A program made the translations under genes and the position numbers. Below, piece after piece: positions 22,197-35,306 of a stretch of DNA of 64,000 nucleotides (the first letter of the stretch is position 1; every line of letters begins with the position of its first letter). Location: the NCBI GenBank assembly GCA_037976565.1, contig CP137666.1:9418592-9482591 (forward strand), in the 5' to 3' direction. The stretch comes from Mesocentrotus franciscanus (taxonomy: Eukaryota > Echinodermata > Echinoidea > Camarodonta > Strongylocentrotidae). A model generated the notes under the pieces. It had not been told where the DNA came from and did no database searches. It worked only from the letters and a program-made list of their open reading frames with translations.

Positions 22197-25100
22197 TGAG
22201 AATGAGAGACAGTGAGGAATAAGGAACCAACATGCTTTTCCATATTGCCATAGCAGACTACCCCTGAATAAAATCTAAATAAGCTGCTGTAAGTATACAA
22301 AGCTAGTTAATTGTCAAAACATTAATAAATTTACATTCATTTGAATACCCCAACACAAATGTTTCATCCTCTATATCATGGTATTATCAATCATTCCATC
22401 TGGATTCATGTAAATATAGGTACCTATATTTGTGATCCAAGTTTGAAAATATGATACAACCTTTAATGCCATTAGGTAGAATGTAAAGGTGCTCGGTGAC
22501 GGAACGTGAAATCTAATGAGGCAAGCTAAATACAGATTCGGGCAGGCCAGCTGGGCATAGTAGTATGTGTACGAAAATCACCAGGGCTTGCTATCGCATG
22601 GAACAGCATACATTGTGCAGAAGCACTTAGCTTGCTGTCAACGCCAGGGAAATTGAGATTAGGCGATTAAAGGGGTAGATTAGAATCCAAGTCACCCATC
22701 AGTCAGGGCATGTTAGATGATTAAGGGGGAGATATGAAGTAGTATATTGTAAGTATTTAAATAGTGAAGATAGCTTGTGAAATACAGAGCTTCCTCTGTT
22801 TCCTGACAACTCAACGGTTCAAGCACAGGGCAAAATAACATAATTATGTTATGTTTCTTATACACTTAAGTATGTTGAGTAGGTCCTACATGAATATCAG
22901 AATTTTTCCTTAAGCACACTTAGAACTCTATGTAAATGTTGCTCAAATCCTATAAGCCAGTATAAACATGTGTATGTCAGGGGGGTTAATCTTCTTCTAT
23001 TTTTACATCGAGATTGAAGAAATTTTTCTCAAATCTTTGATCGTGTCTCAAGCACGTACATGTACATGTATATGTACATGGAATGATACATGTATATTAC
23101 ACATTGAAGATTACATGTAGCTCAAAACTGTACAATGTACGTAGTCCTGATGTGTACAGGTAAAAGCTACATATATACATAGATATCATTTTTCGTTTTC
23201 TCTTAGAGCCAGAATGACAAATTCATATTCAATTATTTATTTTTGCTTTGATTGGATATAATCCATCTATAAGATACCCAAAGAATTTGTTTCCATATTT
23301 CTACTTTAGCTTACCAATCATATGCACAATTTAAAAATACGGTAGGGTACACCTATATTACAAATACAATATTTCTGACCCATAATTCCAAACCATAACA
23401 AAATCTTGACAATGCTACAAGATACAATTAAGTCATTTTGAAAATACTAAACAACAGCATAGAGTATGTAATGACATCATAATTTGGTTTGGTTGGGTGG
23501 GTGGGGTGTGAGGGGTGTATAGACACGTACAGCTCCATTATGTAAAAGCCATTATGTGGTCAATGGTGCACAAACACAATTATAATTAATCCAAATTATG
23601 GCTGCCAAAATAACATGTTTTTCTCGACAATTTTGATGAGGAATGGAGAAAAAAAAAGACAAATCATCTGCTGAGAGCTAGAAGGATGTTACAATTAATT
23701 CATGTTTGCGAGTGCATTAGTGAATATGCACTGCAAGCAGGTTAAGTCACTATAGGATAATGAACAAGACTTGTTGAGTTCATTGTCCGTCTAATTGTGA
23801 CTTAACCAAGTGCAGTGCATATATCACTAATGCACGAGCTAAAAACATGTATTATTTGTCTTATAAGATTGGGTCTACAATATGAGTATAAAGTCGAGAA
23901 ATTGATGGTTGTTTTCACCAAAAATGAACTCCATGTGCACGTGATCGATTTTGAGGCTTCTCATTGGCTACATTCTTGAACCCATTTTATAATAACTATA
24001 ATATCAAGTCATATCATTTAACACAGAGTTAGAGCCCTTCTGGCTCTAAGCGGGTGATACGATGCTTTGTGCCTGAGGGAAAGCATCAAATGAGGTATGA
24101 GGCCTGTCTTCACCAGCTCGAGTTTGCCAAATAACCCGCTATTTAACTATCCAGATCGCCAATTATCCAGCTAATTTGCTTCTTCATCAGCCCGCAGTTG
24201 CAATTAGTGGGATATTTGGTCAAGAAAATATCCTGAGAAATCTTGGTCTTGTTCCAAAATATCCCGCTATTTGGGAAATAGCAGGCTAATTTGCGCCCGT
24301 CTAAGCTATTTTGTGATGAGCATATCGGTCTGGTGAAGACGCAATTTTGAGCTTCGGGATAATATCCCGAGTCCCAAAATAGCGGGTTATTTGGCAAACT
24401 CGAGCTGATGAAGACATCCCTATTGAGATATATTCTTTCACAATGTGATATTTCTGTTCAAATGGAAAATGACTCATGGGATACGTTTACAGTGACACTT
24501 TCAAATTGGCTAAAAAGCTTTCCAATGCCATTCTAATACATTATACTCTGGTTATCAAGGCACTTCACATTTCAATGCATTAAACAAATTCTCAAGCATA
24601 TATCCAACGTACAAAACCCATTCATTTTAAATCTCAGAGTACTTCCATTTAGTAATGTAATCAAATTTAATGCATTTATTAAAAGTGCTTCATAACAAAT
24701 GATTTCATTGACCAGTTACAAATAATTGTATTTTGGTAGTCAGAATATGTATTGCATACATTAACTGTTGCTAGGTAGGCCAAATATTATAGCTCACTCT
24801 ATTTAACAACATCTAATGTATGTAATTTGCACTCTGACTATTGAAATACAATTACCGGTATCCGAAGTAGGTGAAGAAAATAATTTGTAATGGCAACTAA
24901 CAAATACTTATGCATTAAATTTGATTACATGACAACAATGGCCTTTTGATTCTGTTTGAGCAATTAAGGGAATACAGTAACATATTACTTTTTGTTTTAG
25001 ATTATAAACAAGTATCAGTTAACCTTAACAGGAAATCTTGAGCTCTGGTATAGGAATCGTATTTTGAGAGAAAATTGCTATGAATCATTCGGGAATGTTT

Positions 25101-28100
25101 ATCCTGCAGTATTGATTGGATGTTTGGACCAGTGAAATAAAAACAAATGCACAAAAACTTACTGGGCATCATCTTCGATTAAAACAAAAACTCCCATTTG
25201 CACATAGTTACCTGTGTTAAGTACATGGTGTGGGGCCTATACTTACCTGGATTTCCTTATCTTTCTATGCTCATTACTCAGCCACTATACATTTTCTACG
25301 AAAATGTGTTTGGCACATGTCATTTATTTGTAATCTTATACATTCTGTGTAAGTTTCATTAGATTCTGTGAGAATTTATTTTCTATATTTACCAGAACTC
25401 AAGTTTATCTTTAACAGGAAATTAATCTATCAATTTACTTTCATATTGTCCAGGAAAAATAATGGTTCATACAGTTTGCAATTGGCCTTGTCCAGAATTT
25501 CATGCTGAATAAAAAATAAGGAATACTTCTTGTTTCATTTAGGTTGTTTCCGTTTCATTTTATGTCAAAACAAATGAACTATAATTAAACAAATGTGAAG
25601 CAATTTAGCATTCATGGGTAAACAGCAATAAACCTTATCAAAAAGCTACAAAACATTTTAAAAAAAAATGTGTCTGATACTTTTGAAAATAAGATGACAA
25701 TCAAATTCTAATGTCAATGAAATTAACCCTGAACACCAAGACAAGAACAACTATTTAAATCAAGGAAATATACACTTAAGCATTAGAGCAGGGGGTCTAC
25801 AGAAACCAGATCCATCATTGACTGCGAGTGTACTTTGCAAAAGGGGATTCCATGCCCTTACAATGTTGTTTTGACTGTCTAGCTTCAATCAAGAACCCAC
25901 TGACTTGACCGGGAAGAAATGCAGGAATGGTTCGAGCTACATTATGGATTACCTACAACGACAAGATCGCCAACTGCTCATTTTGCAAACCTTCCATGGC
26001 AAATTGGCAATTATTGCACATGACTGCAAATATGACGTACTTTACCACTCAGGTTGTGTTAGTATTATATGTATACTACTCTCAAAATCTTTGTAATTAT
26101 CCTGTTAAAAATTGTATTGATTTACACCAATCGATGGATTCCCCATCTTTTTTTAATACAAAATTATGCTATCACTTCTTCATTTCACTGGTGCACAAAT
26201 TTGGTCAGTGGATTACATTGCATGACTATAGCCACTTACATACAAATTTTGCTTGCTTACGAGTAACATATCTATCTTCTAATGTGAATTCTAACAGTAT
26301 ACTGGTAAAAAGGACATGGGATCATTATTTAAACATACTCATTTTTCCAAGTATACAATTTTCCTTGACAATTTTGCAAATGTAAGAGATATGTTGTCCC
26401 TTTGGAACCAGAAGGATGTAAGATCTATGTAAAATGACACGAGTTAATGCCTTTCTGGCTTCCAACAGACGATCTGGATGAAGTTTGAACTACTGCAGAT
26501 GAAATCTAGATATTCATACAACAGCTAACCAGTACCTTTAAATGAAGTACTCAACAGTGATAGTCAAATGCATGAATAAACACACATTTCAATGCCATTC
26601 CAGCTGAATTGATTTCTCTCAATATGATACGCATGTAGCTTTGAATAAGGTTTGTTGACAAATCATTTTGCACTGACAGTTGTAAAGCTAGCTATGTGAT
26701 TTCAGCACCGCTTTACATTCCAGTCTTTTTTTAAAGGTTGGTAGGCTGATCAACAGCGAATATATATTAGGGAGCAAAGCCCTTTCTTTGGTTGCTTTGC
26801 TTGATATCTCCATTTAAAGCATGATAAGTGTTCTCCAGGATGGCAAATTAAGAATGTGATCATAAGCTTGGCATTGTATATAATGGTTTTATATTTGCTA
26901 TGACTACACTCACCACTTTCTATCAAGAAACAATGATAATTTATGAATCACCATCCTGTGTCCATGATCAAAATACTACACAAACCTGACTGTACAGGGA
27001 TTACCTATATGTAGGCCTACGTGTAGGAAATTCAAGGTGATCTGACATTTGCTCTGGTGATGATTGCCCCTGCCTTTATTTCATCAAAAGTACAATTAGG
27101 GTTGCGATTTGGGTTTACCGGTAGGTTAATGGAGGGTTAGGATTAGGCTTACATGTATATAGTATCAGGCTTAGGGTTACTGTTAAGCCTAGGGCAAAAA
27201 TTAGGAATTTGGTTATTGTAGAAAAAGCAAATACCGTTATGTTCTTAAGAGAATCTTTCATACAACCAAATTCAAATATAAAATGTATTCAGGCCTATTG
27301 ACCCATGGATACAAAACTGTACAGGTGTGTACAGTATACATGTACATAAGCATGATATCTTCACATTTACCTTCCCAAAAAGAAAAAGGCATACAAGAAT
27401 AAAAAGATGTACCAACTAAATTATGAAAAGATATAGATTTGTGGAAGTGTCACAATGAAATATACTGGTGAGAACATTCTATGATATATATAGATGTTGA
27501 CCTATCATGTACATGTACAGCATCTTGCCTACATACATCACGCAATGTACGCGTCATATTCATGTATACGCGAAAGAATATTTTTCCATATCAAAAGGAG
27601 ATTATCCTTATTAAAGTAATGCGCAGTAAATCATACCACGGAGGAATGCCATATATGTACATCCACTAAAGAGTTAATTGTGACGTTGTGCATAACAATG
27701 TTGACCATATTGTTTAACTGTGTACATATATACTATGTACTTGTATATTTCTCTGTGTGCTCAAATACAGGCCTTTAATCAGTGTTTCTATCTGGATGGA
27801 CAATATTCACAGTGAGCATGTAGGGAGAAAATTTATCTCCTATAATCTCTATCCGATTGCTAAATATGCCTGTCTACTTGCAGGTGCTGTGCCCTCATAC
27901 CCTGGTATTAATGCCATCAATACAGGATCACAGTTGGTACTTCACACAAATTTATTATGACCTTTGAAACCTATCACACTATAAGTATGATTTTCTTTTA
28001 AAATACTCTACATTCATGTATGTGTTAATGATAGACATTTCCCAATAAACGATGATTCATATTTACACATCAGTATGTTATTACATGTTCAAGGACACAC

Positions 28101-31100
28101 ATTTTTTGGGGGAGTAAAACATCAAGAGGACAATCGGGAAATTTACTGCATAACCCGAGGACCTACTTTTTCCCTGTAAAGCACCGAAATAAACGTACCC
28201 CTATGGGATGTCATTTTGTGAGTGGTCATCACAGTAGAGGTAGTTCTTATGAGTGTCCGCGGTTGCCACCCATCCATGAACCCACCTACACTCTATGAGA
28301 AATTTGGCATTAAACTCACAAACAGCTAGTGCACTTCTATTTTGAAGTCCATGGACAATCAAAGAGAAAAGAATATTCCCATGCCTTCACCCAATGTTAT
28401 ATTACTACCATATGTTGATTATGTATGCCATCTTTCATTAGCAACCATGCATTTGTATCATGCCTTAAATTGGCATTACTTCAGAATACATTCTAGCCAA
28501 GCCCAAGGGTGTGTTTTTACTGAATTTATCCATTACTTACAAAAATTAAATGTGATGCCACCCTTTTAAAGCTCTTTTGGACAAATACAGCTACAGCGTG
28601 TATTATTAGTTACGGTCAATGATGAAATGTTATTCCTACATCAATTAACATTTGGTTAAAAAAAGGACTTAAGGTTATTTTCTCTTACTACACATAAAAA
28701 TGTCTATATCTGAGGCATTTTAGGAAAAAGAGGAGAGCCTTATCAGCCTTCATATATCTGATCAACCCCTTTAAGCAATGTACAAGTCAAATAGGCCTCA
28801 CCTGTACACTATATTTGCAGGCGCTCTCCCGTGAGTGCTACTCAGCCAAGCACCTAGCTGAGAAAAGTGAAGAAAAGATCTCACAGCTTGCATTAACACA
28901 TGGAAATGGCTGTAGCCATCGGGGAATCTGTAAGGAAGCGAAGAGAAATAGAAAGGAAAATAGCGCATCATGGTTTTCTATGATTACAATTGCTTCTTTC
29001 TTAAGGAGAAAAGAATGTGGCCAAGTGCCCCAATTTAAAGTGCATAATTTGCACTCTTGTGTCTGATAATGGCGTATCTGTATTCACCTTGAATTCTGAT
29101 AGCTGTGGAGAGACTGACAGTAAATATGTGATAGAGCCATTCTGAGAAAGCAAACAAAAATATATTGTGCAAGGAAAATCTAATTTGATAGGTTGCAGAG
29201 TAAAGAGAAATATTTGTTTGAGTTGTATAAACAGAGGGTTGAAGGAAAATGCAATATTGCATTATACATATGGTATTTCTTCCATCTCCCACTAATTCAT
29301 AATTATTCAATGCATACCAATTGATGATTTTTTACTCTATGAGTTCAGGCTGATGTATTGTATCAAAATAAAGCTCAAAATAAATTATTATGATAAAAAG
29401 AGACACTCGCTAACACTTCTATTAAATCTTTACTGATTCAGCAATTATGGAAAATTTCAATGAAGATTACAGCTCTGATGAATTTTAATGACAGATTGAG
29501 TGCATCTTCCCAGAATATTTGCTTTTTTCAATGCATGATCTCGGAATTGAAATTATTCAATGTTCCCTGAAAGCAAGAATTATTAATCAAAGAGCCCTCA
29601 TCCCCATGATGGCTTTCAACATAATACTCTAAAATTTCTGACATCCAAATCCCACTGCATAATTTATGTTACAATCTTATGCATGAAAGTTCTTGTTTCA
29701 CAGTAAAATGTAAATCCTTTAGAGCTTACGAGTATATTCCAGGATTTTTCACAGAAAGTCACATATTAATAAACAATCAGTTTTGTTACATATCTTGGAT
29801 AACCGTTTGGAAAAGAGAAGGGATATTGCTTAAACAGGTGCATCAATAATGGTAATATTTTGGGGGGTATGAAAATCAAATCCAAATATTGCTTTTAAAG
29901 AGAAAGGAAAATATTTTAGGTAAATTGACATTTTTCCCCCATCCTAAGCAACTGTAATTTGAAAGAAGCTGTCTTTTAGTTATTTCCACACAAAAAACAT
30001 TAGGTATAAGTACATTAAAAAAACTTGAAATTGGTATGATGCAGTTTTGGAATCATCAAAATAATAATTTTTTAAAGTCAAATTGAAAGTATTGCTAGCC
30101 GTATTTGGAATATGAAGGCATTTCAAAATGTTTAAGACCAATAATTTTCATGCATTTTTCCACATTAAAAAAAAAAAACTCAAGGGAAACCGACTGACTC
30201 CCATTCGGTTACACATTGATCTGCCATCCAATTCTTAAAACGAGACCTTCGAACATGGACCAAATGTAATGGACCTACCTCTTAGGTAAGACCTGGATAA
30301 TCCACTGTTCCAGGACCACATACTCCTGTAGTCCTGGATCCTGTTCCTTGCCCCCTTCTGCCGACGCCCCCACCTCGATGCGGCTCTGGGTACCATAGCA
30401 ACAGTCCGGATAGAGCAGGGCCTCAACGGAGACGGGAATATCATTGCGACACAAGAAATTTATGTAGGCAGTGACGGATGCAATCTGTGCACACTGGAAA
30501 ACAGACATTAAAAAAAAGGAAAGCATATTTTAGATTGGAGTATATTCCTAAAAAACAAATAATCCCTAATGCACAATGGAAAACAGATATAAAAAAGGTA
30601 GGATACAGGCTTGAGTACACCCCCTCACACACACACACACACACACAAACACATATAGAGAGGGGGAAATTATCTTTAAAATCTGATTGATCGACTAACA
30701 ACCTGACAATGTGTTGGCAATGAAATAGAATGATCATGGTTCATTTAGAGCAAGCACGATGCACGCCCCTTTTTGGTATGACAGAGCTGTTATAGAACAG
30801 TAAACTTACGTTCATATAAAAATTAGGTTTTTCCACCCTATCCTTTCTACATTCTAGTGCAGGTCTTATAAATCATTCTGAACAAAGTCGATCATGAGAT
30901 CTCCCTTCATACATTGTAAAATACCAGTATACTGTATATTCACTGAATTTTAGTGACAGAACTGAAATTTTCCTCATGTCAACTTCACTTCACAGTCATG
31001 TTGTGTATGTCTTTCCTGTTGCAATCTAATTCTAATGCATTTTATATGACCTTCATTAGGAAGATCAAATCTAAATCTGTCTATGCATGTTCACTCCCAC

Positions 31101-34100
31101 TCAGTTTTTTTCCCCATGCCAACAATAACCACCATACTGATTAACAATTTATATCCCCTTCAACAAAACAATTCCCTTCATAACCATGTCTTTGGAATTC
31201 TACACCACATTGTAAGCAAGTCTGAATCAACATTTACATGTAAGTGTAGACCAAACATGTACTTGCAAATTACTCCTATAGAACTTTAGAAGAGGCTGCA
31301 TGGCTACAGATAAATGTATGTAAACTTGTGAATGTGATGTCAAAGGGGAATTGCACAGTTTTTAATATTGGATATGATGTTTATAGAAGAAAACATTCCT
31401 ATTTGTACATAACATATATATGTATCTGTTGTTCATTTTATAGAACAGTAGGATCCAATAGGAAATATTTGCACGTTTTACAATAAGTAGGTGTTATTTA
31501 TACATTGATTTTATCAGTTCTACATTATGTGAGGGTATTGTTTTAGTCATGTAAGAAACTACATTACTGATTTAGTAATTGCTTCTTGAAATCTAAGAAT
31601 TTGAAATCAAATCTGAGAAATATGTAAGATAACAACTTAAAAGGAATTTTTATTACCCATTTATAATCCATGCTTTAAGAATAAAAATTACTAATGTGTA
31701 ACTTACATGTATATGCTATAAACTGAAAGCTGAATAAACCTAAATTGATAATTAATCACAAGCATGGTATCGAACATTATTTAGCTCCCAAATCATTGCC
31801 ATAAATGTTAATGATCTCATCTTTCAACAAATGTTGCATGTTCAATACACTAGCTCCTCCTGGCATCATTCGCATACCAGTACATGTACATGTTCAATGT
31901 GGAATGCCATCCATAGTATGTTTCAGGAGCTGTAAATGTGAAATATGTGAGCACTCACAGGCGATCTATGATGTGAGATATGCATTCCATATTCCAAACC
32001 CCCTTTCACAAATCCCTTGAAATGTCAGTTTATACGATTACTTGAGTGCCTCCAAACAATAAATTTGGCTAATCATTATTCAAAACAGACCTTATAATCA
32101 TTTACCATTTGAATAATTGGCTTCAGAAAAGTTTTTCTTCTTTCAAAATCAATGAAAAACATGCAGACATATATATACATACATACATGCATGAGCAAAC
32201 CTGTTTAGTGCAATTGGTGTAATGTAGATTTCATTTACATGAAACACATTATATCGTCAGGCTAATAAAATTACTGACAAAGTCATTTTTTGACCAAACT
32301 GAGATTTATGCTCAATCATGTCTTTTTTTATGAAAGCAACCTATTATTTCAGGTAAATTTTCAATACCGTTATACCGGTATCTAATTTTCCTTTTTTCAG
32401 AATTTTCTATTTTTTTTTTTAAAGAAGTAGTAATGATATTTTCAATTATTTCATTAATGTGACAATAATTGGTTATAAATACTGAAGCGCACAGATTTAT
32501 ATGCATGTTGTAAAATCCTACTCAGAACTAAAATTGAAACTCAAGATAATCCTGAATCGACTGGATGTAACTAAGACCCTGTTTACAGTGAGAAAAGGGC
32601 CAGGCCTACTTGTAACCTTTCAATATTTTGTCGTAGTGGCGCTCTGCATGTAAACAACAATTATTTGGGGGGCGCGCCGGGGGTCACAGTGCAGATCCGG
32701 TCCAGCGCAGTACAGCGTGATTATCCTATGACGTAATGATCCTTTCACTTCCGGGGTAACAGTTGGCCCCGCAATTGGCCGCACACATGGCCCTGCGTAC
32801 ATTTACAGTGAGAAAAGCCCGGGCCGAGCCGCGGCCTGGCTGCGGCCGAGACTACCTAGAGAGCAGGGCCAAATGCGCGGCCACTTTTGGCCTTTTGCGC
32901 ATTTACAGTGCTAGGTCGGCTGGCCCCGGCTCGGCCTGGCCCGGCCTTTTTGCTCACTGTAAACGGGGTCTAATTCACATTTTCACAAGGGAAGTTGCTT
33001 GAATTGATAACGGGAATGATTTTGGACATTAAAAACAAAAAAAGAGCGGTATTCGCAAACAAAAAGCACACCAAGCAATAAGCATGGTATATCTCCCTTC
33101 CTAAGGAGAAGAATATTGATGACACAGCGACATGTACATTGTAGAGTCTATACTGTACATATGGACGCATTGAGTCCATGGCCAAATCAATCATTCAGGC
33201 TGAGCCTCTAAGGGCTTTATTTCTCTCAATTTCTTCTCTGCGACAAATTAATTGAATCTATTCAGTGTCATTGACAATACTAATAGCCATCTTTACAATA
33301 TTACGGGCAGACAAATTATTCTGAAAGGACTGGCATTGGTCGATCTCTGAAGGGAAAATATCTCTTTTGTCACCTTACTGATATGAACCTTGGCAGATTG
33401 AATGAAAAGAAAAAAAAAGAAAAAAAAAAAAGAAAAAAGGAAGGTATATGCCCAGGGGTGATAGTGAGAGTTAAAAAAGAATTTTTTTTTAGAAATCAGA
33501 GCGAAGCGAGGTGCTGAGGGCTTTCGTGAAGCATTGCAAGTAAAAAAAAGGCACCACACCCCCCTTATTTTAAACCGGATTTACATCAATCTCAGGGATT
33601 ATCGATTTAGGAAGAAACACATGATAATTTTTTTTTTTAAATCAACAAAAACAACCAAAAAAATAAGGGAAACAAAATCAGGAAAAAAAAAAATTGGGGA
33701 AACCGATTTAAATCTGGAAGTTATCAGGCTTGTATTTGCCTAACATTCCTATGTTGTGTAAGTTGTATTTGACATGTTAGTTAATGTTTCTATTTCATAT
33801 AGTCTCTCTAAACAAAATTTACTGGAAAAATTATTGGCATATATATAGTCTGAAATTTGACATTCATTGCAAAAGGTGAACAAGTATTACATGGGTACTG
33901 AATTTAATGGCCCTGCATGTTCAGTCAAATTTAATTTTACCATGGTTTTATATGATTCCAAAACCTTCATCTCCTGGTGCTTTTGAAAAAAAAAACACCA
34001 AAAAATGATAGGACATATATATAGCAAGATGCCTTCTGCCCCACAACGTACAGGTATCGTAGTGGACATGTAATCAATAATATTAATAAGATAACAACAA

Positions 34101-35268
34101 CAACAAAAATAACACTAGAACTACTACTATTACATGTACTACTACTTCTTCTTCTACGACTACTACAGCTAATAATAATAATACAAATCATTGATCCAAG
34201 AAATGAATAGGGGAAGGAGAATAAATGACATTCTGTAGAGACATGGGAGTTGCCAGACAATCATAGAGTAGAGAATTCTACCTCTATCAACAACATATTA
34301 CATGTATGTCTAAATCTTTGATTAATCATCTTGTTTACAAAAATTCCCTTCAAGACATCCTATATTTTCACCTGTACATTCTTACCATTCCAAGAATTTG
34401 ATCTATATCTGTTACTGTAAGCACAGTTGCACTCAGAGTCACATTTCTGCTAATCTCATTCTCTGGAGTGCATGCTGAATAACATATAGCAATTAAGGCT
34501 CCACACTAACTTTTTGGAAGAGGGTCTGGATTAAACTTTGTACAATCTGTCTGCATGAGCCCTATGTAAAAACTTCAAAATCTTTGGGATCTGGCCTTAG
34601 AATGTGGACGCCCATGTGTCCCCAGGCGCCTGTTATTGTCGAGCCCTGCATATACTTTTTCCAGATATGATTAGGAATCTCTCTATCTTCCTTCCCCTCC
34701 CCCTCTTCATTCTTCTTCTTCTTTCTCATCTTCTAATTCTTTCCACATTTAGTGCATTGACTAATATATAAATAATCTTTATATTTTTAGTTATGAATGT
34801 CTAAAATCTTTAGGTCAGGCAACTAGAACAAAATACCATAGATTCTATCAAACGATCTATATCAAAGTAACTTCTTCCCCCGCCCCTTTCCCTCCCTCTT
34901 AAATGTGGCAAAGTTTCCAAGAACAAATTTCAAGCATGTAGCCGAATAAAGGAAAAATATAGAATGGTTGAAAGCATTCTTGCAAACAGAGAGAGTGAGA
35001 AAAGTAAATTATTAACATGTTCTTGGCATATTTTCAGTACAAGCAGCTGCACCCAGTGCATATAGACGTATGGAGATGAAATAAATTATTTTGTTAGAAA
35101 AGAAACCATACACTTGTATAAGTATAACAGCCATGACTGGAATACATCCTGCTTCAAGAATGAAAATGACATGCTTGAGGGGAAAGAAATACAAAATTTT
35201 CCCCAAAGATATTATAACATCACCAATTTTATCCTTTAAAATAGATTAAATATTTAGTAAGAATTTGC

Positions 35269-35306
<38 letters not shown>

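Larger units (their letters stand above)
21118..30278 (-). other. atos intron 3
   Basis: 9.2 kb with no supportable exon. Contains hairpin repeats (21195-21275, 24025-24060 half copy, 26387-26471), a purine microsatellite (22086-22200), a foldback at 23706-23840, a MITE at 24105-24416, and telomere-like ttaggg words at 27090-27200. The open frame at 25927-26385 lacks any domain or splice support. Confidence 0.6.

Noticed and set aside
25927..26385. 152-codon open frame in atos intron 3
   Set aside because: No domain, no splice signals, low-complexity AT-rich composition, and no sign of conservation.
28815..29066. Frame with QALSRECYSAKHLAEKSEE-like helix and an acceptor-like gcag at its start
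   Set aside because: No recognisable family and no partner exon in phase on the plus strand; left out as unsupported.
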